The notes beneath the pieces were generated by a model, which was not told the DNA's origin, searched no databases, and saw nothing but the letters and a program-made list of their open reading frames with translations. From assembly GCA_029718625.1 (NCBI GenBank), contig CM056380.1, positions 99,869,971-99,933,970 on the forward strand: a stretch of 64,000 bases of DNA, in the 5' to 3' direction. The translations under genes were made by a program, and so were the position numbers. Positions 23,613-36,572 of this stretch are shown here, one piece after another (position 1 is the first letter of the stretch; every line of letters starts with the position of its first letter). This stretch comes from Synaphobranchus kaupii (Eukaryota > Chordata > Actinopteri > Anguilliformes > Synaphobranchidae).

Positions 23613-26600
23613 ATGTCGGAAAGGGCCGATGATGACGTCAGGGGGGAGCAGCGCAGAGCGGCCAGGCAGCACTTCCAGCAGGGAGAAGGCTGCGCAGCAA
23701 TGGCGACTGTAGGGGAGCGTAGATCTCTGCCCAGTCCACAAATCATGTTGGGACAGCCGTGGAGCAATTGGGTCGATGCTGCTAAACTCCACGGGAACGA
23801 CGGTGAGTGAGTGGCCGTATCAAAAAAAGCCGACAGTCCGTTGAGATTTTAAGAAAACGGAATATCGCGAGCTTTTTTGATTGCGTGCAGTTTTGGGGGA
23901 AACGAGAAACGCGACTGACTGGTAAGCAACAGCACCAGGCAAGCAAGTGCAACTATTTATCTTCCTGTATGTGATCGCTTCTTTAGGTGCAGAATCGGAA
24001 GAAAGTTTGAAAGAGTGCGGGAAGAATCGAGAAGCTATGAGGTTGTGTAAAGACGGTAAGCATTGTTTTCTCTTTAAAAATGTGTGTTTTTGTTTTGGTG
24101 CTTAGCAGAGTTCAAGCACCGGCAGAAATCTGATTTGTCTGTCAAGTGAGTTTATTTGTTAGTCTGGTAGTAAGGGGGCCGGGAGAAAATCACACAAACC
24201 CAATGTTTTTACTGGGTAGAAAAGTTGCATTGTTGAGGAATGGACTTGTTTCTGAGGAACTCTAGCTGAGAGTGATGAGAGCTTTAACAGGTAATGACTG
24301 TTGTGGCTCTTTATTGGCTGGGAGGGTCCTACACTTTTGTGGTTGCAGTTTCAAAAGTTTAAATGTGAGTGCTGAGGTTGTCATTAAGGCAGACTGTGTT
24401 TTTTTAAATCTCGAGAATCGTATTGTGTTGCAAGTTTGTTATTGCAGTTGCTTCAGAGCTGAAACCCTGATTCACTCTGTGACAGCAGAAGAATCGCTGT
24501 GCACCTTGTGGCAACTTTCCTTCACATGAATCCATATTTCAAAACTGTGATGTTACATCACAATGGAGTAATTGATCTCCATTGTTAAGGGAGGTGGCCT
24601 TTGGTGCGTCCAGGTTAAAAGCCAGTTCGGGAACATTGGCACAGAAATCCTCTGGCAGTTCTTTATAAGAAATCCGCTAAGTACAGATATCATCAACAGA
24701 GCACAGTTCACTGTACTGATGACTGCAGGATCAATGTCAAAGAATGAGGAGTGTGGGGAAAACTGGTGAATCCTGCTGCTTAAAGCAGGCACACTCCCCA
24801 TCTGAACGGACCACTACTAAACACTGTCAACATGCTGTAGTGCTTCTTGAGTGAGTTGGGGCAGTCTCTTTAGAGGGAATGTGAATAATGTCTATCTGCA
24901 TGTTTGATTTGATATTAATGTTTTCACTGATAAGTGAATTAGGCTTAACTAGGGACTAGTGAATAGTGGGCTCAGCTCAGCAAATGCACAATTGTAAGTG
25001 CACACCGTTTGTGTCCATTAATTATCTTATTTTCAGCATGTACTCAGACAAGTGGTAAGAGTAGAGACTTTTTAGTTTGCATTACATGCTGATGATACAG
25101 ATAATTTGATGCAGATTTTCTTTGTTTATGAATTTGGATTGTAGGCCTAGGCCTATACAATGCAACTTTCAGACCGATGTAGTGATCTGCCCATGTACAG
25201 AGAACGTATACAGGTTGACAGCGGCAGTATCCTGCCAATTCCAATTGATTACTGACGATCAGTATTTTTAGTTGATTCTGCAGGTAATAGAATGCAGTTA
25301 CATTCTGCATTTGTGCCACAAGCGCTGTGAAATAATTTTTTGTGATGTCATCAGACTGTGTCATTAGGTGATTGCTGAAATGCACGGGGTTTGCATATTG
25401 TGCTCGTCAGAGCACTTATCGAATGGGTGCGTTTTCATTGGCAGACAATGGGGCCAGTGTGTGTGTGTACCATAGCCACAATGCACAATTTCTAGCAAAA
25501 GTGGTCATTTACTAAGTTACGCCGAAGCCGCATCGTTAGGAAACCTTCCTGCCACATTAAGGTTCAAAACATTTAATCGCAAAAAAAAAACATAATGAGA
25601 CCAATTGAGAATGATTGTTTTTCTTATGTTGTGTATTGCTTATGAAGAGAGCAGACTGTCTGTTATATGACCTGCCAGGTGGTATAAATGGAATGCCTTT
25701 ACCCTTTACCTGTAATTAGTGAAAGCATGGCTACGGAGGATTAAGAGTCTTGTGAGACTCACAGTTTCAGTGCTTGAGGACATTTCAGAGCTCAATGTGA
25801 TCTTGGGAGACTGAAGAACCTCAGCCAACTTGGCAGCTATTTCCTTTTGCGAGGGAAAGTCTCGGATGAGCTCGACAGCCCCGTTGTATAATGCAGGACT
25901 TTAACACGCTGAAATGGAGGTGAACGTTGACTGTACCCCCGCTGTCAACGCCAGTCAGCAGTGCTGGGGGGGGGTAGTTTGCCTGGCCTGGCATCCCACT
26001 CCCAAATACAAGCAAACTGGGTCATATCCAAGCTCCGTGGAAGGTGAGAAGAAGAACTTGTGTTTAACTGAAGCTGGGAGACAAGTGTACTCTCCCCACA
26101 CACCCCTCCCAGGCATCACAGATCCACAGACATCATGCATCGCCCACGCAGACATAATATCTGGCACTCCTTCGCGATGACGGGATACTTTGCTCCCCAC
26201 CTGAGGAACAGACCGTTCCTCCGGTTCAGTCTGCGATTGTTACCGTGGAAAGGTGTGTGTGGGGGGGGGGGGGGGGAGTGGCGGCGGGGAGGGTCGCGGC
26301 GTCGTCATCGGCCGGCTGTGGGCGACTGCGTCGCGGCTCTGACTCACCCCGCTCTGTAGCGAGAGCGATCTCCGAAGCTTCCTCCGCAAGGTGGGCATCT
26401 CCGTAGGGCACGGCCGAGAGGGGGGCCGGTCGTCTCTCGATTCGGTCGAACGAGGCGTCGCGTCCCTGACTCGCGCCTCAATAAATCTACTCCCGGCCGC
26501 AGGGAGGTCTGTCAACCAGGAGGAGGGGGGGGGGGGGGGGGGCATTAGCGCTGTTTGGAGCAGCGTGCTTCCAAGTGCTGGCACACCTTGATTGGTTATT

Positions 26601-29600
26601 ACTGACAATGGTGGGAAGAGCAGAATTAATAGAGCTTTGTCTCAGGTCCTCCTGACAGGAAGATGAAGGGAAAATGACGCAGAATTTGAGTATTAAAACG
26701 CCATCTGACCTTTTCTATCCCTCTGGCGCCACTTTCTGAAGATGTGTTTTTTGCATAATTAGGCCTACATGTCAGAATGCCCTCTAAACGGTGTTAACAC
26801 CAGCCCACCAGTTCACATGAATGATGTTAACATTCTCGTTGCTATGCAGGAAGAAAACTGGTGTAATGAGCACTCTAAAAATAATGCGATGTAAGGCTAG
26901 TTTTGGATATTACGCAAGGTTAGAAAGTTATACAAATGCTACACAATGGAAAAGCGTATTTCACACCGAAGCCTTCAAGTGGGCTGTTGTGGTAGTAATA
27001 TTTTGTACAGTCTCTCCGGTATGGATGACAAATCTTTCGATGGTAGATTTTGTGTCTTAAAAAGCACGTTTTGTTTGAAATGGCTTTGGCTTCACTGTAT
27101 GTGCGACGGTTTCATGTTGAGTGGATTTTTCTTGGTGCAAATCTGATTGCTGTTCGGTTTGTTTTGAAGCCCTGGTGTGATGTTGGAAGCGCCGAGAGCT
27201 GCTTGCTTCCCCGTATTAAAGGTGCTCTATAAAGCATGTTATTAAATTATCATTATTCACATGTCGCTCAGATGTGCACAAAGGCAGATTAGGCTATGTG
27301 AAACTACTGGCATATGACGCGGAGCTTGGACAAGGCCGTGGCAATTTGCCGTGTTTAATTGGACCCATTTACAAACACTTTAGGTCAGCATATGTGTAAA
27401 TTGCAGTCACTCTTTAACAGCTGTGTGTTGATGCTAATAGTCTTAGTGCCATGGGTGTACACATGTAACCTCCTGCATCATTGCTGTTCACTGTGGCCTT
27501 CATTGCTTCAAACACCAAGAACATTGGAAAAGGGGTCCAACTTAAACTTGTTATGGCCAAAAAATGTTATTTTGATGGTGAATTGCCTTGTTTAAAAATA
27601 ATGGCTTCAACTGAGGGAAGAATGAAGTGAATAAAGGTTAAAGGAACTTAATTCTTCAAGCTTCCTCACTCTCTCTGTTGAGCTGTGAAGGAGTTCAGTT
27701 TAATATTACACAGAGTACTCTGGGTGATCTCTTAATTAGAGGGATTAATTAGCTCCTCCTGTGTGGTCATCTCCATGACAGTACATTCTGATAACTTCCC
27801 ATTTCACCCTGTGACCTGATTTGATGATGTACAAGTTGATAAATATCTGTTAACCGGTACGTACAAAATATTTTGCTGAAATGCAAGGGGTTGCATATTG
27901 TTTTGGAGAAGATGAGGACTGGATGTGAAATACTGCATAAATGTTGTTCACCTCTGACTTGTAGGCTTGAACTAGATCTTGCTAAAATGACATGCCTTTT
28001 TAAAACTGTATGGGATTAGCAAACGGGTATTTGCCATGAGATTTCTGCATGACTGTAAATGATTGTATATATTGTACGATAAAGAAGGGCCTTCTGTTTA
28101 AATTGTAAGGGGAAGTCTTGTTAAAGCTTGAATAGATTAGGTGTAAAACTGAAACATGCGTAAAAGTGAAACTAGTGCACACCCATTCTTGGAAGGTTTG
28201 TTTTTTTGCTGAGGATGGCAACTGCCACGGACTTGAACTCTGAATTCCTCCCACTTTGTTCTTCAAATACAATTCAACCCTTTGGATTGCTGTTGGCTTA
28301 TCCGTGTTTTTATTCACGCGCTTATTTAACCCAATCTAGAGGAGACCACCCGGGCATGCTCAGTGCGCGCTCTCCTTATGAGGAGGTCAGTCTTCTCCCT
28401 CAAAACATCCGAACCGGGCCATGCCCCCCTCCACTGGGCTGAAAACTGCCTGAAGGAACATCTAGAGACGATTTGTGGAAACCTATTTGTGTAGTTCTTC
28501 AAATTCCCTTTTCGAAATGGATACGTTGGCCAATCGGTGCCTGTAGTTACCTTGAAATAATTGGGGAAAATGGCGTTAGGAGTTTAAAAATGAGCTCCGG
28601 GGATCTGTACAAGCACACGAGGTAAATGGCCCTCAGAAGGCACATTCATAAGTGCTGGGGAAGTCCCGCAGAATACAACTGGTGCATTTCCTTTTCTCCT
28701 AACTACTGTAATGGACGCCCTGGCCTGTACGTCTGGTTCTTTTGCACTCTTAGGGCCATTAACCCATTGTATCCTCTTAATGTTGAATGCTAAGCAAAGA
28801 GGAATGGGAGGAAACTTCAAAAGCGTTTTTCCGCGTGACTTGAGTTTGAAATTGATCCCAAAAGTTTCCTCCTTGCCTCAGGACACCTAAGATGACACCT
28901 ATAATAATCTGCAAAGTATATATGTGTAGCTTACCTCCATATAGCACCTCACGCGGACATCTAGACCCATCAGTGCTTTTATTTCTGGGAATTTGGAACA
29001 TGTTTGGATTTAAGAGTTCACGACCATCCTCAGTGGATGGAGCCCATAAGGCATTCATAATTCTCCCTGTTAAAATGGACTGTGCACACCGTCCCCACCC
29101 TCATCATGAAAGCGGTAGGAAAATGCACTGCACATTTCGGTGTTTGGGGACAGTCGCAGTTGGCTGAGCACTGATCGGATTTGGAGTGAGAGTGATTAGG
29201 ACAGGGGTGGGCAATTCCGGCCCTGGAGGGCCGGTGTGTATGCAGGATTTTGTTTCCACCAATTACCCTGGCTAAATGAGCTAATTGGCTGTGTACACCG
29301 ACACAGGTTCACTCGTAGATTAGATCACAGTAAAACGTGCAATATAGGGACAGCAAGAGCAGTCTTCGGCTGTCATTCATACGCTTATAAAGAAATGTAG
29401 CTAAAATGTCAGATGGCATAAATGTTAGGGGTAAGTAATTAAGGCCAGAAGTTGGCTTGAAAACCATAAAGGTGTGCGCAAAGACGTGTGCTGTCAAGGC
29501 AACATGTATTCAAGTTAAAAAAAAAAAAAAGGTGGTATATAGCTTATTTTCTGCAAACATTATTTACAACTCTGTTTCCCTGCCCCTGGTGTGAATAGAC

Positions 29601-32600
29601 AGTTAGGTGGGGTCATCGTTGCAGTGTTCCTGTATTTTGGATTCAGATAGGCCTGTATCCCAAACGTGAGAGGGACTTGATGTTCCAGTTTTGGGCCATA
29701 TAATGAGCGTTCCTAACCCGTAGCAGCAAGGAGAAATCCAGCGACGGGGGGTAATGAGGCTTCATGAACCCCAGAGTGGGTGGAGCCAGCATCTGCGACA
29801 TCGTCTCTGACTCACTGATTTGAATGCAACGTTATAATTATATAGCCTTACATGTGGTAGCAGGGGATTGGGTTCAATATCAGTTGGTAATTGACTGCAT
29901 AAGCTACACTCGCTGCTGGGTTAATGCTGGGTTAATGAAGTTGCTTCTGCCATGGCTAGAGGCGGGGGTTTCTGGGAGCATATGGCGTTTTCTAGAAACT
30001 TGTGACCGTGATTGATTTCTTTCCTCTGATCCCAAACCCCCCCCCCCCCCAATGCAGATATGCCCATATTTGGCCAGTGTCCCGCACAGGACGATTTCTA
30101 CCTGGTGATGTGCAGCCACTGCAGCCAGGTAGTGAAGCCACAGGCCTTTCAAGCACACTACGGTAAGTCCCTCTCTTGTCTTTTGGGTTTGGGTTTCCGT
30201 GGTGGGCAGCATCGTGGACCAGTGGCGCCTACTCATCTACCCAGAGTGCTTCAGTGCACAGCCACCTGTAGGAGGCAGGGGTTGCGCTGAGCGTGTGTGA
30301 GTTGTAAACCGCGGTTGGATTAGCTGTGCGCCAGGGTGTGTGGTATGCGGCTGTGGTGATGGCAACGCAGAGGCAGGTTGGTATTTATTAGAGTTTTTGT
30401 ACCAGTTAACAGAAGACCTGCCGGCCGTTTACACTGTTTGGACTCCATGGAGAAGTCTGGTCATTAACGAGCCCCTTACTGATATGTGATGATTGATAAC
30501 GACCTGCCTTATTTGTGTACCATTTAACGTTAGACACCCCCAGCAGTTTTTAAGCTGATGTAGCAGGGGCCTTTGAATCCACTGAACCACCAACATTAAG
30601 AGTTTAATCGGCAAGCAAGTGTGAAGTTGAACTAAAATGTGAAAGCGCAGCATATCGGTGTGAAAACACATTTGAGAGATTCACATATTTTGGCAAAGAC
30701 AAAAAGTAATTATTAGGTCAAAAACCCCCATGTGACTAAACCATAATGTCGTATGGGTAAATGTTGTGTGGGTAATTTTTAAAATATGTTTGTTTCGTCC
30801 CATGAAATGAGAAATGCATTTGATTGGAAAGTTTTGCATGAGAACCAGCAGCCTATCGTAGCAGGGCCGCGCCTCTTACTTGAGTGCAGGTGTACATTGT
30901 GGTAGACTCAGAAATACCAAAGTACTTAGGAAAAACCAAATGGTACCATCCAGTCTAAAAGCATTCAGAGTAGATGTTAACTTCATCATCATTCTTCAAA
31001 AGCAGGTTTTTAACAGGTCTCGTTCAAATTATGAAGGAAAATTATTACATTATTATTACCCACAATTCATGCTTTCTAATGCAGCGTGACTGTCCAAGTA
31101 TAAAAAGCCTTACAGCCTTGGGTATGGTTTGACCCCACAACCTTATGGAGGCAAGGCAATCACTTTAACCACAAGGCTGACGCGATGAAAGATATGCTAC
31201 TGTGATGACAGAAATTTGGTTATCACATGCACTCTGGACCTGTCTGCACTCCTAGAACGTGAATATTTGAGCAAAATTATGTTCACAGCAGAACAGTTTC
31301 TGCTTCTTCTTTTTTTTTTCTTTTTCTCCATTTTACAAGTTAATATTTGAATACAAGTTAATATTCCTTTTCAGTATCACATACCTGCACATATGTTTTT
31401 CTTATCAAGCACATAAATCAACTGCGAAACATCCAGACACATAGTTTATATGAATAGGAAAGGATAAAATAAGCAGGAAATGGATAGTGGTTTATAATTA
31501 GAGGCGTGGGATACACCTTGACCCAGTTGTTGAAGTGGTTTTCTGTATTATGTGTTAAGGACTAAGGGAGCGTAGGGCACAGTATGTGACAAAAAAAAGC
31601 ACACACTGTGTGTGAGCAGTTAAATAACCTAATATTCTCACCTACTCGAAAGCACGGCCTCAAGACCTGTGACATCAGCAAAAACCCTCTGATGAAACCC
31701 AAAATGGGCGGAGCCATCATGCACTCACTAGTGGGAACGGACCAATCGTTATTCTTTCGATTTTGTTCAATGAAATCCACGAATGACAGCTTGTTGTACC
31801 ATTCTGAGGCTTACGAACCTTGGAACAGGGGTTCAATTAAGTGGATCTGAGCAGAGCAACGTGCGTCTTGCTGTTGAATGGGTGCACTTGCGGATTATGG
31901 GTGTTGTATTCTTGTGGGGTAGTTGACGTGCCTCCTTGCCCCCTGAGTGACAGTGGTTGTCTTGATTTTGGAGAGTTTGGAACCTGGTGTGAGATGCTGT
32001 CAGATGCTCTCTCAAAGCTTGGGAGCAGTGGTAATCATTTGATTGGAGATTAATCACTCCATGGTCCAGGATGGTGGACTGATCTCAAGTCTTCAGTCTT
32101 CCTGAGTGTCTCTGAAAGGCTGCCTCTCACAGCCAGAAAACCATTGAATGAACATATATTATTATTTTGTTTTAATTACGTTTTTTTAATTTTTTAAACC
32201 TATTTTAGCCTTGCTGTTTTTGTTAAAAAAAAAAAAGAAGCTTTTTTTATGCGAATGTGTGCCTTTTACCAGAATTTCTATTTAATTGTTAATATTTTAA
32301 TGCATATAAAATGTTATTAAATAATTGTGCATTGTGCAGTAAATTGGCACAGCTGGAAGTCTCTAGTTTCCCCACTCTACTTGCCTTTGGAAGGAAGCTG
32401 AAATCCCATAGGGGGGTCAGCATTAAGTCACGCCTACATCAAAGGGCTTTGATTTCCCCTTCTATGCGCTAAAGCTCTGATTTGGTCAATTGTCTATGAA
32501 CATGTCCGGTTGAATGGTGAATACACCATCTGACTGGAGGACTAGGATTGCTGTATGTCTGTCTTCACTAAGCCAGTGATACCAACAGGTGCCCGCCCAT

Positions 32601-35600
32601 GCCATGTTGAGTGAGGGTCGGCCATTTGGAATGGCCACTTGGGCAGGGCTGGTGCTTGTCGCCATGCCCCTCAGCTCAACGAAACGGGACATAAAAATCA
32701 GTTTGGAGATTATTGCTATTATTAATTTATATAGTCATTTACATATTTCTTTTCAAATAGGATAGATCTGTGAGCCACATTTCCAGAATTGTACAGGCCC
32801 TTGTACCAGGTCTGTCCAACAGGTGGAGTTGTAGGGTTATTTTAGTCCTTTGGTGACATCTATCGTCGTTTCGGAGAACTGCATTTGAAACGGGCTACTA
32901 ACGGTATGAAAGACGCTCGTTCGTGTATTTTTTTATTCCTTAAAATTGGGTCTGTGGCTATGTAGAGCTGTGTTTATGAATGTACTCCTGCGGGAATTTA
33001 TGAAGCTTTTAAGTGCTGCTTCATACTTTTTTTGTGTCCTCTGATTTTACGTAGTGGAATTGTATTTTTTTTGCGGCGTCCTGGAGCTGTTTTTGTAAAT
33101 ATTTAGAATGGAATGTGAAGTGATCCAGAGTGTGTATCTTTCACTGCATTCAAGCAGTGCAAGCCTTCACCTTCACAGTATTGAGATACAGGTGTCATTG
33201 ATGAGATTGGGCTTTGTGCACAGTCTGCTTCAGATGAGGGGTGCGAATGGCACTCAGCGCCTAACTGTACCACTTTCTGCAGCGGATTATCCACAGACTT
33301 AGTAGCACTTATCTACCTTGTCTCCACCGGATCCTTTAATGGTCATAACTGCTTGTTGGATTCATAGCTAGGACCTTTGGCTAGGTCCTTTTTAACTTGT
33401 ATACAACTTACTACTTTCAATCCGTTTTTAGTACTGAGGTGAATCAGGACCTTGTTCGATGGCGCAATGGCAGTGCCCCCACCTGGGATGTGAACCCGCA
33501 ACTTCAAATGTCCCAAGCCCAGTTTCGCAGTCACTGCATTACCACCCGCGAGAAATTTATGTGCCACTTGCCTCATGCATCAGCACTGCTGCGGCTCATT
33601 CAGAGTGTATACAGGCCGCAGTTGGTTATGTTTTAGTAATGTTGTTTTGACAAAGCCATGTGAAATCCAGGCTTAATTTACTCTACAAAGTGCTTTTTTT
33701 CAAGGCGCTTGAGTTCCTGTTCAGGAGCGAAAGGCCCTCCGAGTGCAGTAACACAAGTAATCTGGCCCAGACACTATCCGGCCTTGCCACTGGGTGTTTG
33801 CGTCTTGCAGCTGTTGTATCACGCAGTCTACTGCCTGTCGACTACAGATAATCTCATTTCCTTTGTCCCATTAATGAGTGATGGCAATATTAAATCACAT
33901 ACCGCAAAGACGATTGGATCACTGAAGTACTTTTGTATCATAAAATGGCTTTGTGTGACATTTGCAGTGAGGCTGAATTTAGCTTGTTAGGGGGGCGGCC
34001 ACACAAAAATGGGTGAAAATCGCATTGTCACTGCGCATTTTGTATCCGTGTAGAAATTAATGCTTTTTGGGGCAAAGAGGGCGGTTTAAATGCCAATGTC
34101 ACATTCTGACCCATAGGATCATCAGAAAAACACATACCGCATTCTGTCAAAATGGTTAAAGGCATACTATGCAGGATTCGTACCTCGGAAATATTTAATG
34201 CTCAGTCATATCTGTGATACACTGGCAATCCCTATGTTTGAGCACATTTTCCGAATCTCTACTCCTCTGCCTGTATTTCTTTTAAGATGTGTTCAGGACA
34301 TTTCTGGCCATGGCTCTCTCTTCTGTGTGGTGAGGGGTAGGTGTGGCTACAGAGCCTGTGGGGTGGGATCAGGTTTCCGTGGAGCGTTTGTAGTTAGCTA
34401 GCTACTGCAATGGCGCAGAGCACAAGTACAGCGAAGCGAACCGACATTGTTCAAAAACCATAGTCAACTTTGGAATTGCTTTTTCTCTATGGCGACAGCT
34501 GAAGTTCACCAAGGGGATGAAAAGCGACATGGAATTGATGTGGTTTCTGTTGGGCTTTGCAAGTAATGTTACCTCTAGCTATCCACCTAGCTATGTTAGG
34601 TAGCTAGATGGCCAAAGTCGGGCACCTTTTGTATCAAATTCTGGGCGGGGTTGAGGACAGAGGAGGAGACTTTAATTGTAAACACAGGACCACACCAAGG
34701 CTAAAAATCCTGCATAGTATGGCTTTAACTACTTGTTTCACCAACACATACTGTAACAACCAGGAAAGTTTTATTGGTTATTACACATTCAGTAACTAAT
34801 GTTGCCAGCTAATAAAGCTAACTAAATGATAATTTAGCCAGGTACTAACATTATACATGTTGGAAATGGCAAGGACCGACGCAACTGTTTCTAATTGGAC
34901 AGTGAACAGCTAATGTATGAATATACTGTCAGTCATCAGAAGTTCAACTCCTTTCAACTTTTGATGATTTTAAAAATGTGGACAGAGCTGCGTAAAATGT
35001 AGAGATGGCCCTCCACGCTTCCGGCCGTCCGAATGCATGAGCCCCATGGGTAACATTAACCCAATCTGTTTGTGATGGATATGAACTCTCAGTGTGTAAC
35101 CTGAGCCCTTGTGTTGGGATTATTTTACAGTACTGTACATTTCTGGTGAATGTTGTCTCGTTGGTAAATTGGCAGAATGAATCCGACCTCCAGTAAAACA
35201 CTAGGAGACGGTAGTAAGTTGGAAGACTCTGAAAGGCAGAACATGGGTAAGTCTGCCGGGAGCGGGCTACTGGTTCTGCGGCCCTGGGTGGAGCAGCCGC
35301 CAGCCGCCACAAAGTATGCGCCTTAGCCCGCTGCACCACCGCGGCGCCCCCCACGTTTTGTTGGGATTTAATTTTGGGATTTTAATTTGATAATATAGCA
35401 TAGCAAAGAAGTAGAATACCCACAGGATTAAGCAGTGCCACTTCATTAATATTGAATATTTTTTCTGACACTTTACAAATGAGTGTTGATTAAAAATACT
35501 TGTTGTGCACAGTGTATCTGGATGTTTCAAAGTTGGTATTAGGCGAAATCAAAATAGATCAGGTGCGCTTCACAGAAAGCTTCAGGCGCGGGTGACAAGT

Positions 35601-36522
35601 TAAAAAAATAAGTGTGTCGCAGGATTTCCCCAGCATATTCTGTATGAAAGAACTGAGGAAGAGGCAGAACGTCCAAGAGAAAGCTTGCTTTACAGCTTCC
35701 CAGCTCAGCAGTATTATTTTCAGATAGCATCCAGTTTGCACAATTTCTTTAGCAAGTCAGATTTGTTTGCGTTCATCCACGTCAACTAAAATTGTACGTG
35801 GTGGTAGCCCTCTGCCACCGCTTTTCACAAGATCACTCTGTAAAGTGCGTCGCAGAAAAAGAACACTGCAGTGTTTAAATAATTGGGCTGTTGTTGACTC
35901 TGGTTCCTGCGGTATAAACCGCTCTGAGCTTTGGCCTCTCTGACACCCTGCCAAACGCTCCTCTCCACGACCAGAGGGGCTCGCTTTGCATAAACGGGGA
36001 CTTCTCGTACGACGGGCACCAAATGAAAAGGAGGCTCCTCCCCCTGTTTCGCTGTGTATCTGCCAGGACCTTTGTGACTGGTGCGCTCCGTGGCGTTAGC
36101 TGGAAAGTGGAAAAAAACGGCAGAGGCGCGGGCCGTCGCACGCTGGGACCCGGTCACGGTGAGCCGGGAGGGAGCGTGTCGCTCTGAAGGGGGTGGTGGA
36201 GGAAGAGTAAGAGGAGGAGGAGGAGGAGGAGGAGGAGGAGGAGGAGGAGGAGGAGGAGGAGGAGGAGGAGGAGGAGTAGTAGTAGGAGGAAGGGGGTGCT
36301 TTCTCAGAGTTGGCCTGGCACGTTGCATGGCGAGCAGCGGCCCTCCCTCTGAGGCTGAGCTTTGGCGAGGAGCCCAGATCTGCATGGAGTTCGCAGAAGG
36401 TTAGTACAGTTGTGCATTAACTCTGAACTGACTGAGTGGGATACACAGCGACGTTTTCGTGTTTTCTTGCTGCCATCTGGTTCTCTCTGTATCACTCTTT
36501 CGTTTCTCTCTCTTTCTCTCTG

Positions 36523-36572
<50 letters not shown>

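Noticed and set aside
26226..26608. Overlapping proline- and glycine-rich frames on both strands in the atxn7 intron
   Set aside because: They follow from GC-rich composition and G-runs; no domain, splice signal or conserved block was seen.
33440..33560. Possible functional tRNA gene
   Set aside because: A B-box-like motif is present, but no full cloverleaf could be folded. It is better read as a SINE fragment, as are 31100-31190, 35245-35352 and 44205-44335.
36081..36404. A 107-residue frame with a long polyglycine run
   Set aside because: Most of it is the GGA repeat. Only its last 73 bases, from the ATG at 36327, are kept as a candidate exon because of the donor and the phase.
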